Assembly (NCBI GenBank): GCA_038135065.1
Contig: JAYPWI010000009.1
Coordinates: 1 to 64,000, forward strand
Direction of reading: 5' to 3'
DNA length: 64,000 nucleotides
Source: JAYPWI01 sp038135065
GTDB lineage: Bacteria; Actinomycetota; Acidimicrobiia; Acidimicrobiales; Poriferisodalaceae
A model generated the notes under the pieces. That model was not told the DNA's origin. It made no database searches and worked only from the letters and a program-made list of their open reading frames with translations. Of the stretch, positions 1 to 7,283 are shown in pieces (positions within the stretch are counted from its first letter, which is position 1; every line of letters starts with the position of its first letter). Both the position numbers and the translations under genes were made by a program.

Positions 1-532
1 GCGCCGAGGCGAGAATGATGCCGATCCCGGAGGTGAAAACCGCCGTGGACGCGATGAATCCCCGACGTCCGGTGGGTGCCTGCTCGACAAGTTGGACGAC
101 CGTGCCGCTGTATTCCCCACCGGCGGAGAAGCCCTGCAGGAGGCGCATCCCGGTGAAGAGCAGCGGCGCGCCAATGCCGATGGCGACGTACGTCGGCAGG
201 AAGGCGGTGAGGGCCATGGGCGCGGTCATCATGAGGATAGAGAGGACGAGCGCACGCTTGCGCCCCAGTCGATCACCGATGCTGCCGAAGAAAGCGCCCC
301 CCGCGATGCGCATGATCGAGCCGGCCGCGAAGACCCCGAGGCTGGCGATCGCAGAGATGAGCGCGTCGTCGGAGGGGAAGAACAGTGGCGACATGACCGG
401 CACGAGGTAGAGGTAGAGGCCGTAGTCGAACCACTCCACTACCGTGCCGGCTGAGCCGTAGATGACCGCTGCGCGCGTGCGTGCTCGCTCGGCGGGGGTG
501 GGCGTCGGCGCGGCGGTGGCGGGCGTCGGCAT
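1..532 (-). CDS. MHS-family MFS transporter (3' end cut by window edge)
   Basis: N-terminal part of an inner-membrane symporter of the metabolite:H+ symporter branch of the major facilitator superfamily (ProP/ShiA/KgtP-like), which imports small organic acids or compatible solutes with protons. The visible product starts with a Pro/Ala/Thr-rich cytoplasmic tail, then reads VEWFDYGLYLYL, the family's first-helix signature. The loop motif GDRLGRKRAL lies between helices 2 and 3, followed by LQGFSAGGEYSG in helix 4, also typical of MHS members. I chose the ATG at 532 because a TACGGT hexamer ends 6 nt before it, the leaderless geometry seen throughout this window; an in-frame ATG at 553 is the alternative. 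The rest of the gene lies beyond base 1. The substrate cannot be told from this fragment. Confidence 0.9.
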   Translation of the reverse strand, partial: MPTPATAAPTPTPAERARTRAAVIYGSAGTVVEWFDYGLYLYLVPVMSPLFFPSDDALISAIASLGVFAAGSIMRIAGGAFFGSIGDRLGRKRALVLSILMMTAPMALTAFLPTYVAIGIGAPLLFTGMRLLQGFSAGGEYSGTVVQLVEQAPTGRRGFIASTAVFTSGIGIILASA

Positions 533-636
533 CGACCCACCGTAGCGACTCATGCTCCACAGACGGCGTCCCGACAAAGGATCGATCGACGGTGAGATGA
601 ACCCGGGACACGGTGGTCGGGTGAAGCGGCGCGTCC

Positions 637-1404
637 TCAGCTGAGTGGTGCGTAGGCCTTGTCGCCGACACCGATGCTGATCACCGGATCCTGTGACGGT
701 TTGAGCCAGCGGAGGAGTTTGCGCATGGTCGATCGCGACACCGATACGCATCCTTGGGTCGGCTCGCCCGCACTGATGTGCAGGAAGAATGCTGAGCCCG
801 CACCCGGCACAACCGGATTGCGGTTGTAGTCAATGACCAGGGCGTAGTTGTACAGGCTGATGGTCGACACATGCTCGGAGGATGACGTCGAGAACTTGCA
901 CGTGCCTGGGGCGCACGTCTGCATCGTGTTGTACGCCGGACTATTGACGTCCGACACCCACCAGTCGTAGGGACCCAACCGCCGGTAGGGCAGGCGAGCA
1001 CCGGGATTGCGGCTGCGACCGAATGCCTCGGTGACGGTGAACACCCCTCGCGGCGTACGGGAGCGGTATTCCGAGGCCTTCCCGACGCCCTCGGTGCCGA
1101 CGTACGCCGTCACGGGGCCGAGCACTCGTCGGAAACTTCCGTCGGTGCGCCGTTTCCATGCCTCCAGGGTGCCGACGGTGCTGCGTCGACTATCGACTCT
1201 GACGGTGATGACCTGCTCGGGGGTCGCGGTGCGAGCATCGGGCGTTGTCACACGTGCGGGAGGCGCTTGGCTGGGCGCCGCCTGGCTGGGCGCTGCCTGG
1301 CTGGGCGCTGCCCGGCTGGGCGCTGCCCGGCTCGGGGATGTGACCGCGATGGAGGTCAGTAGTGCCGCTGCGGCGGCAACAGCAAGGATCGTTCGCGGTC
1401 TCAC
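637..1404 (-). CDS. Secreted L,D-transpeptidase (YkuD domain)
   Basis: Exported enzyme that would form 3-3 cross-links in peptidoglycan or anchor proteins to it. The product has 255 residues: a signal peptide (about 1-28), a Pro/Ala/Ser/Gln linker made of five SRAAP/SQAAP-like repeats (about 25-50), and a YkuD catalytic domain. The catalytic pair is H209 and C219 in HIS-x6-QGCVSVS, and the conserved PRGVF and LYNYALVIDYN stretches are present. The start is a GTG preceded by TACCCT six bases upstream (1411-1416), consistent with a leaderless transcript. The linker is encoded by a 15-bp tandem repeat (1269-1333). The family has well-defined motifs, so the call is firm; its exact role in wall remodelling is inferred. 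Confidence 0.9.
   Translation of the reverse strand: MRPRTILAVAAAAALLTSIAVTSPSRAAPSRAAPSQAAPSQAAPSQAPPARVTTPDARTATPEQVITVRVDSRRSTVGTLEAWKRRTDGSFRRVLGPVTAYVGTEGVGKASEYRSRTPRGVFTVTEAFGRSRNPGARLPYRRLGPYDWWVSDVNSPAYNTMQTCAPGTCKFSTSSSEHVSTISLYNYALVIDYNRNPVVPGAGSAFFLHISAGEPTQGCVSVSRSTMRKLLRWLKPSQDPVISIGVGDKAYAPLS
1269..1333. repeat. 15-bp tandem repeat inside the L,D-transpeptidase linker
   Basis: Four nearly identical 15-bp units (on the plus strand ggctgggcgctgcct with single-base variants) plus a partial fifth. They encode the repeated Ser/Ala/Gln/Pro pentapeptide linker between signal peptide and catalytic domain. Unit length is a multiple of three, so copy-number change would alter linker length without a frameshift. 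Confidence 0.9.
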
Positions 1405-1424
1405 CCCGTGAGGGTACGTCGTCC

Positions 1425-3029
1425 CTAGGCGCTGACGCGAAGCCGAATGCCGTCACCCACGGCGTGACTATCGTCACCGGCTACGACATACGCCCCCTGG
1501 CGGCCGCGCACATGGAAGGTCCACTCGGGCTCGCCGGAGTCCTCGGCGACGAGTGCGGTGTCTTCGTCGATGCCGATGAGTTCGGCGTCGCCGGCCATGT
1601 CTGGGTGCTCGCGGAGCCCGGTCATCCAGCGGGTATATCGATCGAAGTGGGGCAGCACGCTGATCGTTGGAACGACCGCTAAGCCGGGGGTGGGCTCGGA
1701 ACCGGGCTGCCGCCAATTGGGGATCGCGCCGCCCATCGTCATCGCGCCGGCGCTGCAGCCGGCTAGGCCCGCACCGGCTCGCCACGTTTCTAAGATGGCC
1801 TCGCCCGCGGGGGTGCCGCGCAGGGTGTCGGACAAGTGCATCGGGTTGCCGCCGGACAGATAGATGAGTCCTGCGCGGCTGATCGCATCGACCCAGCGCT
1901 CGTCGTACGCATCCTCTCGCGTTCGGATGTCGACAACGACCTGCTCGGCGTCAAGGCGCTCAGCGGCTTTCCGCCCGAGGTCGTGCCAGTAGCCCAGTCG
2001 CGCATCTCCTTCGGGGGCCGACGCGGTCGCCAACTGCACGTAGACGCGGGCGTTGTCGGCGAAGAGCCAGTCCTCCACGTCGGACAGGACCGGGAGGTAT
2101 TCGCCACTGCCGACGAGCGCGGCCTCTGGCGCGCGCCCGTCTGCCGCGCTCCGGCCATAGGAGATGAACTGAACGACCAAGTTGGGCGGGGCGATCAGTG
2201 CTCCAGCCGCTGTCAGGTGGGCCGATCCGTTCTGGGTGCGAACCCAACCAGCCCGGTCACCATCCCATCGGTAGCTCACTGCGTTCGAACCGAACTCGAG
2301 GTCGACTCCCTGCACGGTCACCGCGTCAGGGTGCAAGGGCGCTCCGGGATCCCGATATGCGAACAGGGAGGTCGGGATCCCCTGCCCACCCCGCGCAACG
2401 CCAGCAGCGAACAGGGCAGGCGTCGAACTGAGCAGATTGTGCGGGGCGTCCCGTTCCCCCAGTCGGTAGTACGCGTCCCCCGCTGCGTTGGAGCTCACGT
2501 CGATCATGTCGACCTCGCTCAGCAGTGCCAGCACCCCGTCGTTGGCTCCACTGTTCGCGAACAGCGGCGTGCTCAACGCCTCCAGGAGCCCGAAGTCACT
2601 GGTTCTCGCCGATCGCACCGGACCCACCGGATCTGCGTCTCGAGAATGGAACACGGCGGCGAAACGGGTGAGCCCTCCCTCGACGACCTCCTCGAACACG
2701 ATGTCTGCATACTCGAGACCGAACTGCGGGCGGGCCGCGTCGAAGTTGTCGATCTTGACCACCAAGGCGGGACGATCAGGCGGCGTACCAGCGACCCCGG
2801 TCAATGGCAGGTGCGATCCCTGCTGCCCGTCGGAAGCCGACACAGGGTCATCCTGAGTGGCCGAGGTACCAGGACCCGCCCCCTCGGACCCTGCGGATTC
2901 CGACCCGCCGATCTCATCGTCGACCGCCCCGGGAGCAGGCCCTTGGGCGGCACAGCCGACCAGCAGGGCGACGACCAGCAGGACACCCGCCGCATACCGC
3001 ACCGCACACCGCCCAGAACCATTGGACAC
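1425..3029 (-). CDS. Fusion lipoprotein: DUF3048 (YerB-like) joined to S51-type peptidase
   Basis: A 534-residue predicted lipoprotein with lipobox LVGC near residue 23. Residues about 60-304 match the DUF3048/YerB lipoproteins (VVKIDNFDAARPQFGLEYAD, GPVRSARTSDF, FANSGAND). Residues about 300-534 read as a complete cyanophycinase/peptidase-E-like S51 domain: the usual LVGSGEYLPV opening, the nucleophile elbow GCSAGAMTMGG, and a later PHFDRY histidine. The two parts meet at VGSGE, a short motif I expect in both the DUF3048 C-terminal domain and the S51 N-terminus, so the DUF3048 tail is missing. S51 enzymes are normally separate cytoplasmic proteins of about 230 residues. Possible explanations are a real in-frame deletion fusing neighbours, or an assembly chimera. 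Start: GTG at 3029, weak ribosome site; the next gene is divergent. Confidence 0.8.
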   Translation of the reverse strand: MSNGSGRCAVRYAAGVLLVVALLVGCAAQGPAPGAVDDEIGGSESAGSEGAGPGTSATQDDPVSASDGQQGSHLPLTGVAGTPPDRPALVVKIDNFDAARPQFGLEYADIVFEEVVEGGLTRFAAVFHSRDADPVGPVRSARTSDFGLLEALSTPLFANSGANDGVLALLSEVDMIDVSSNAAGDAYYRLGERDAPHNLLSSTPALFAAGVARGGQGIPTSLFAYRDPGAPLHPDAVTVQGVDLEFGSNAVSYRWDGDRAGWVRTQNGSAHLTAAGALIAPPNLVVQFISYGRSAADGRAPEAALVGSGEYLPVLSDVEDWLFADNARVYVQLATASAPEGDARLGYWHDLGRKAAERLDAEQVVVDIRTREDAYDERWVDAISRAGLIYLSGGNPMHLSDTLRGTPAGEAILETWRAGAGLAGCSAGAMTMGGAIPNWRQPGSEPTPGLAVVPTISVLPHFDRYTRWMTGLREHPDMAGDAELIGIDEDTALVAEDSGEPEWTFHVRGRQGAYVVAGDDSHAVGDGIRLRVSA

Positions 3030-3123
3030 GCTGACCGTTCCGATCTCCGCACACGGACTGCTTCTGGGGTCAGAGTACCGACTCCCCCAACCCTCCAAAC
3101 GGCAGGCGTGTACGTTGTCGGCC

Positions 3124-3909
3124 GTGAGTGGAGAAGTGCACACCCTTCGCGATGGGCCCGTCGGCACCATCGTCCTGGACCACCCCGAGCGCCACAACGC
3201 CATCAGCGCCGACATGTGGCGTGGTCTCCTGGACGCAGCAACCACCCTGGGTGAGGACAACTCCATCCGAGTCGTCATTCTCCGCGGAGCCGGCGAGCGA
3301 GCCTTCGCCGCAGGCGCAGACATCAGCCAGTTCGGTGAGCAACGATCCGATAGCACGGCGAATGCGGCATACGACGACACCAGCGGGGCCGCTCACGCCG
3401 CCCTGAGTGGGATGGGCAAGCCGCTGCTGGCGTTGATCCACGGGTACTGCATTGGTGGCGGGTTGGCAGTAGCGCTGTCGGCCGACCTCAGGATCGCCGC
3501 CGACGACGCCAGGTTCACCATCCCGGCCGCTCGCCTGGGTCTCGGGTACGGCGCAGCCGGTATCGGCAAGTTGGTGCAACTCGTGGGACCCTCCGCCGCC
3601 AAGCGCATCATGTTCCTCGCCGACCGCTTCGGCGCCGAGGAAGCCCTGGCCATGGGCCTGGTCAACCGGGTGGTTCCCAAAGCGGACCTCGACGCAGCCG
3701 TTCGGGAATGGGCCGAACTCCTCTGCGCCAACGCACCGCTGACCCTACGGGCAGTCAAGGCCGCCGTCAGCGAGTGGTCCAAGCCGGAGAGCCGACGAGA
3801 CTTCGGCCCGATCGATGCCATGGTGCGAGCCTGCTTCGACAGTGCCGACTACCAGGAGGGCGTGGCAGCCTTCATGGAGAAGCGCACCCCGAACTTCACC
3901 GGTCGCTGA
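3124..3909 (+). CDS. Enoyl-CoA hydratase/isomerase family protein
   Basis: Crotonase-fold enzyme of 261 residues, expected to hydrate trans-2-enoyl-CoA in fatty-acid or branched-chain/aromatic acyl-CoA breakdown. Seen in the product: the first oxyanion-hole segment AFAAGADISQF, the second oxyanion segment HGYCIGGGLAVALSADLRIA, and the terminal EGVAAFMEKRTPNF signature. Both Glu-containing catalytic positions of classical hydratases are not obvious: the segment after the GGG loop reads IPAARLGLGYGAAGIGKL, lacking the usual PE-G pattern, so isomerase or other crotonase activity is possible. Start GTG is supported by TACGTT ending seven bases upstream (3111-3116). The 3' end overlaps the convergent rsgA gene by 14 bp. 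Confidence 0.88.
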   Translation: MSGEVHTLRDGPVGTIVLDHPERHNAISADMWRGLLDAATTLGEDNSIRVVILRGAGERAFAAGADISQFGEQRSDSTANAAYDDTSGAAHAALSGMGKPLLALIHGYCIGGGLAVALSADLRIAADDARFTIPAARLGLGYGAAGIGKLVQLVGPSAAKRIMFLADRFGAEEALAMGLVNRVVPKADLDAAVREWAELLCANAPLTLRAVKAAVSEWSKPESRRDFGPIDAMVRACFDSADYQEGVAAFMEKRTPNFTGR

Positions 3910-4972
3910 TCTCTTCGTCGCTCCGACGTGGAGTTGCCCGACCGCTGGGGCGGCCGCGATCACGCCGCTGCCGAGCCAGCCGCTCGTACTGCTCGCGCTC
4001 GGCGAGCAGGTCGGCCAACTCGGCCCTGAGCTCCCGGTACGCGACCAGACGGTCCGCAGAGAGATCGCCACGCTCTACAGCTGCAACAACTGCGCAATCG
4101 GGCTCGGTCTGATGGCTGCAATCCCCAAATCGACAGCTCGGAGCATGTACGCCGATATCGGGAAATGCCCCCGGCAGTCCTTCGTCGTCCCACAGGCGGA
4201 CCTCACGTAACCCAGGCGTGTCGATCACAACCCCCCCGGTCGGCACCAGCAGCAGTTGTCGCCGAACGGTCGTGTGCCGCCCCCGGCCATCGGCCCGCAC
4301 CGCACCGATGTCGAGGTGCTCGGTGCCAACCAGAGCATTGACCAATGACGACTTTCCGACCCCCGAGGACCCGATGAAGGCGATCGTCGCATCCCCTGCC
4401 AGTTCCCGGCGGAGCCGATCGAGGCCCTCGCCCGACACCGTGCTGGTTCCCACCACTTCGACGTCCCCGGCCACGGAGCCGAGTTCGGGCAGAGGTCCAC
4501 CCAGATCCGTCTTGTTCACAGCGATGAGGGGACGGGCCCTACTCCCCATGGCTGCGACCAGGTAGCGCTCGATCCGGCGCAGCGAGAGGTCTTCTCCCGC
4601 CGTCGTCACGATGCAGACCACATCGACGTTCGCCGCCACGACCTGTGGAACCGGGGCATGGCCGGCAGCCCGCCGGACCACGGCAGAGGATCGATCCTCC
4701 ACGGCGGTGATCACCACCCGACGATCGTGGCGCGGATCGAGGCTGTGGCGCACCCAGTCACCCACCGTCGGGAAGTCGCGGCCATCGGCGGCCCGATCCC
4801 GAAACGAACCCTCCACCGCCGCCTCGAAGCGACCGTGGGGGCCCCATAGCTCGTAGGCCCCCCGATGCTCCACGACCACCCGACTCGTCGCACTGTCGGA
4901 GTTCTCGGGCGGGAGCTCGTCGTGGTGGACGAACCATCCGAGGCGGGCCAACCCGGGGCCCCGAGCAGTCAC
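3896..4972 (-). CDS. rsgA: Ribosome small subunit-dependent GTPase A
   Basis: Circularly permuted GTPase that checks and releases late 30S ribosome assembly intermediates. The 358-residue product has an N-terminal OB-fold region, then G-motifs in the permuted order: G4 NKTD (153-156), P-loop GSSGVGKSS (201-209), G3 DTPG (251-254). A C-terminal zinc site follows, with C280, C285, H287 and C293. Start is the GTG at 4972, whose GTGA overlaps the stop codon of the upstream solute-binding protein gene, indicating translational coupling. The frame is open far upstream, but that region is the solute-binding gene in another frame. Its operon partners (thioesterase, solute-binding lipoprotein) have no evident ribosomal role. 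The 3' end overlaps the convergent hydratase gene. Confidence 0.95.
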   Translation of the reverse strand: MTARGPGLARLGWFVHHDELPPENSDSATSRVVVEHRGAYELWGPHGRFEAAVEGSFRDRAADGRDFPTVGDWVRHSLDPRHDRRVVITAVEDRSSAVVRRAAGHAPVPQVVAANVDVVCIVTTAGEDLSLRRIERYLVAAMGSRARPLIAVNKTDLGGPLPELGSVAGDVEVVGTSTVSGEGLDRLRRELAGDATIAFIGSSGVGKSSLVNALVGTEHLDIGAVRADGRGRHTTVRRQLLLVPTGGVVIDTPGLREVRLWDDEGLPGAFPDIGVHAPSCRFGDCSHQTEPDCAVVAAVERGDLSADRLVAYRELRAELADLLAEREQYERLARQRRDRGRPSGRATPRRSDEEISDR

Positions 4973-6717
4973 CGGCGCGCGACCTCGTCGTAGCGACCGA
5001 CACCACCAACCTGTCCGACCACTGTTCTCCCGTCGGGCAGGGTCCACGATCCGACCCCCACGACGTCGGCCGATCCGATCACCGCCGTCAATCCGTAGCC
5101 CAGGTACAGGGCGGGCACCTCGGAGACGAACTCGAGCATGACCTGCTCGACGGCTGCCTGGCGGGTGGCCTGGGTGGGCGAGGTCTGCACGAGGGCAACG
5201 AGGTCCACCAGGCGCTCGTCCTCGACGTTGGACACGTTCAGCGGAGACGTTCGCACGGGGTCCACGGCCGGCCCCAGGAGTATCGACGGGTCCGATTCGC
5301 CACCCAGGCGCCAACACGAGGCCTGATAGTCACCAGCGAAGGATGGCCGGTCGGTCACTGCACCCATCACGCGCGCTACGAGGCCACTACGACTGACCGT
5401 CTCGAACTCCACGTCCACCAGACCCGTCGCCCGCCACTGGTCGACCAATGCCAGCATCGCGGCGGATAACCCCGGGTCATCCGTGCACGCCAACGACAGG
5501 GTGATGGTGGACCCCGGATCTTCCTCGTCAGTGCGCAACTCGTCGTCCCGGTACTCCTCCAGCAAGGCACGTGCTGTGTCGAGATCGGGGCCCGGCCACT
5601 CATCGGCCACCCGCCGAGAGAACCAGATACTGTCCGGGCTCCACCACTGGCTGGCCGCTGGTGTGCCATCCCCCACCCCGGTTGCCTCGATGAGGACCCG
5701 CTGGTCCGACGCCAGCAGGAGGGCTCTTCGAACCCGATTGTCATCGAGCGGCGGCTCGAGCATGTTGAACACGACAGCACCGACGTTGTTCTCGACATTG
5801 GAGACCACGGTGAGTCCACCATCGTCGGCCCGGCCCACGGTGGCCGGGTCCCTCGTCGTGATGATCTGTGCCTGCCCTTCGCGTAGCGCGTCGAGCCGCT
5901 CGCCCTCGTCGGCTACCTGGCGGAACGTCAGACGTTCCAACACGGGCAGCGCCTGCCCGTCGACCCCGGTGCGCCAGTAGTTGGGATTGGCTACCAGGAC
6001 GGGGTCCTCCCCCAGATCCCATGACTGGAACATGAACGGTCCGGTGCCCACTGGATTTCTGAGAAATGCGGCCGCATCGATTCGAGCCGCATCAACGGAG
6101 AACACCCGGCCGACCGGTCCGGCCAACAAGGCGGGAAAGCCAGCGTTGGGCTCACTCAATCGGTACACGAGGGTCAACGGACCGATGGCGTCCACCGCAG
6201 CGACGCGGGCATCACGGAGCAGGCCTTCGGTCGCCTTGCCTTCCTTGACGAACTCGTCGAATGCGTTCTTGACGACCTCCGCTGTCAGGGCCTGACCATC
6301 ACTGAACGTCACTCCGCTGCGCAGGACCACCGTCCACTCCTGCAGATCCGACGACGGGGTGATCGAGGCGGCCAGCCACGGCTCGACAGAGCCGTCGGGC
6401 AGTACCACCGTCAGGGTCTCCAGCACTTGGTCGAGCACATTGCGACAGGCCCACGCGCAGGTGTGCTCCCAGGGAGTCCACCCTGCCACCGGAGCGGGAT
6501 CAGCCTGGGTCAGGATCACCACCCCTCCCCCGCCCTGGTCGGCGGCACCACCAGCAGCGGCAGCCGCATCGACATCGTCGCCCGATCGGCCGTCACCGGC
6601 GGGCGAGGGAGACGACCCGGGCCCGTCACATCCCGCACCGACCAGGATGGCACCGGCTACCAACCACCCGACCACGGCCCACCGCGGGGTGACCGTTCTC
6701 ACCACCTGCTCAATCAT
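4969..6717 (-). CDS. ABC transporter substrate-binding lipoprotein, family 5
   Basis: Extracellular solute-binding protein of the peptide/nickel type (SBP family 5), 582 residues, tethered by a lipobox (GAGC, about residue 30) after a single N-terminal hydrophobic segment. The linker following the cysteine is rich in Gly, Ser and Asp. Mature features include EPWLAASITPSSDLQEWTVV and RSGVTFSDGQALTAE, the standard family-5 opening of the first lobe, and AFDEFVKEG. No permease or ATPase gene is nearby, so the transporter partner must be encoded elsewhere, or the protein acts as a receptor. The ATG at 6717 overlaps the end of the thioesterase gene by 8 bp and its own stop overlaps rsgA by 4 bp, so the three genes form one operon. 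Confidence 0.9.
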   Translation of the reverse strand: MIEQVVRTVTPRWAVVGWLVAGAILVGAGCDGPGSSPSPAGDGRSGDDVDAAAAAGGAADQGGGGVVILTQADPAPVAGWTPWEHTCAWACRNVLDQVLETLTVVLPDGSVEPWLAASITPSSDLQEWTVVLRSGVTFSDGQALTAEVVKNAFDEFVKEGKATEGLLRDARVAAVDAIGPLTLVYRLSEPNAGFPALLAGPVGRVFSVDAARIDAAAFLRNPVGTGPFMFQSWDLGEDPVLVANPNYWRTGVDGQALPVLERLTFRQVADEGERLDALREGQAQIITTRDPATVGRADDGGLTVVSNVENNVGAVVFNMLEPPLDDNRVRRALLLASDQRVLIEATGVGDGTPAASQWWSPDSIWFSRRVADEWPGPDLDTARALLEEYRDDELRTDEEDPGSTITLSLACTDDPGLSAAMLALVDQWRATGLVDVEFETVSRSGLVARVMGAVTDRPSFAGDYQASCWRLGGESDPSILLGPAVDPVRTSPLNVSNVEDERLVDLVALVQTSPTQATRQAAVEQVMLEFVSEVPALYLGYGLTAVIGSADVVGVGSWTLPDGRTVVGQVGGVGRYDEVARR

Positions 6718-7189
6718 GCGGCCAGTCCGCAGGCCAACTCTGTTGACCGAAATGCCACTCATCGGTGCGATAGGTGGTTCCCGACGCCTGTGCCACCAAT
6801 TCGTCGCCCCGAGTCAGGTCGAGTCGGTGATGGCCGAATCGTCGACTGGTGTGTGTCGTGGTCGCCGTGGCGATGAGCTGGTCGCCAGGACGGGTTCCCC
6901 GCAGGTAGCTGATGTCAAGGCGAACGGCGAGCGCGACCCGCCCGAAACTGTTCGAAGCAACGGACATCGCGATGTCGGCGATGGTGAAGATCACACCGCC
7001 GTGGGTGACCCCCATGAAGTTGGTCTGCTGCTCGGTCACCTCAGCTGAGACCACGGCGTCCCCATGACCCCACGAGACCAGCCGGGCCCCCACCCCGCGA
7101 GCCGTCGGGTCTGTCCTGAACAGGGCATCGAGGCGAGACAGCACCTGTACTTCGTCGTCAACCACGAGGTCACGGTACCGGCGCCACAT
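6710..7189 (-). CDS. PaaI-like acyl-CoA thioesterase (hotdog fold)
   Basis: Small hotdog-fold thioesterase of 159 residues resembling PaaI, which hydrolyses hydroxyphenylacetyl-CoA and related aryl-CoA thioesters. The product shows the conserved core QTNFMGVTHGGVIFTIADIA with the catalytic-type Asp, followed by ASNSFGRVALAVRLDISYLR and the strand ending AQASGTTY. The start is uncertain: ATG at 7189 is chosen, and GTG at 7165 in VVDDEV is equally compatible with family length. It is the first gene of an operon with the solute-binding protein and rsgA, and is divergent from the molybdenum hydroxylase gene (94 bp gap). Confidence 0.85.
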   Translation of the reverse strand: MWRRYRDLVVDDEVQVLSRLDALFRTDPTARGVGARLVSWGHGDAVVSAEVTEQQTNFMGVTHGGVIFTIADIAMSVASNSFGRVALAVRLDISYLRGTRPGDQLIATATTTHTSRRFGHHRLDLTRGDELVAQASGTTYRTDEWHFGQQSWPADWPHD

Positions 7190-7283
7190 CACTGCGGGGT
7201 ACCAGCACAAGACAGCACTCCCCCCTCGCACTTTGGCAGAATCCGATGCGGTGCCGCTGTGCACCACACCAACGGAGGACCCC

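Noticed and set aside
1836..3254. Long plus-strand open frame opposite the DUF3048 lipoprotein
   Set aside because: High GC makes long antisense frames common; its protein is low-complexity, lacks motifs, and the minus strand carries clear lipoprotein and peptidase domains.
4973..5317. N-terminal extension of RsgA
   Set aside because: The frame is open upstream but is covered by the solute-binding gene and is low complexity; the GTG at 4972 with GTGA overlap gives normal family length.
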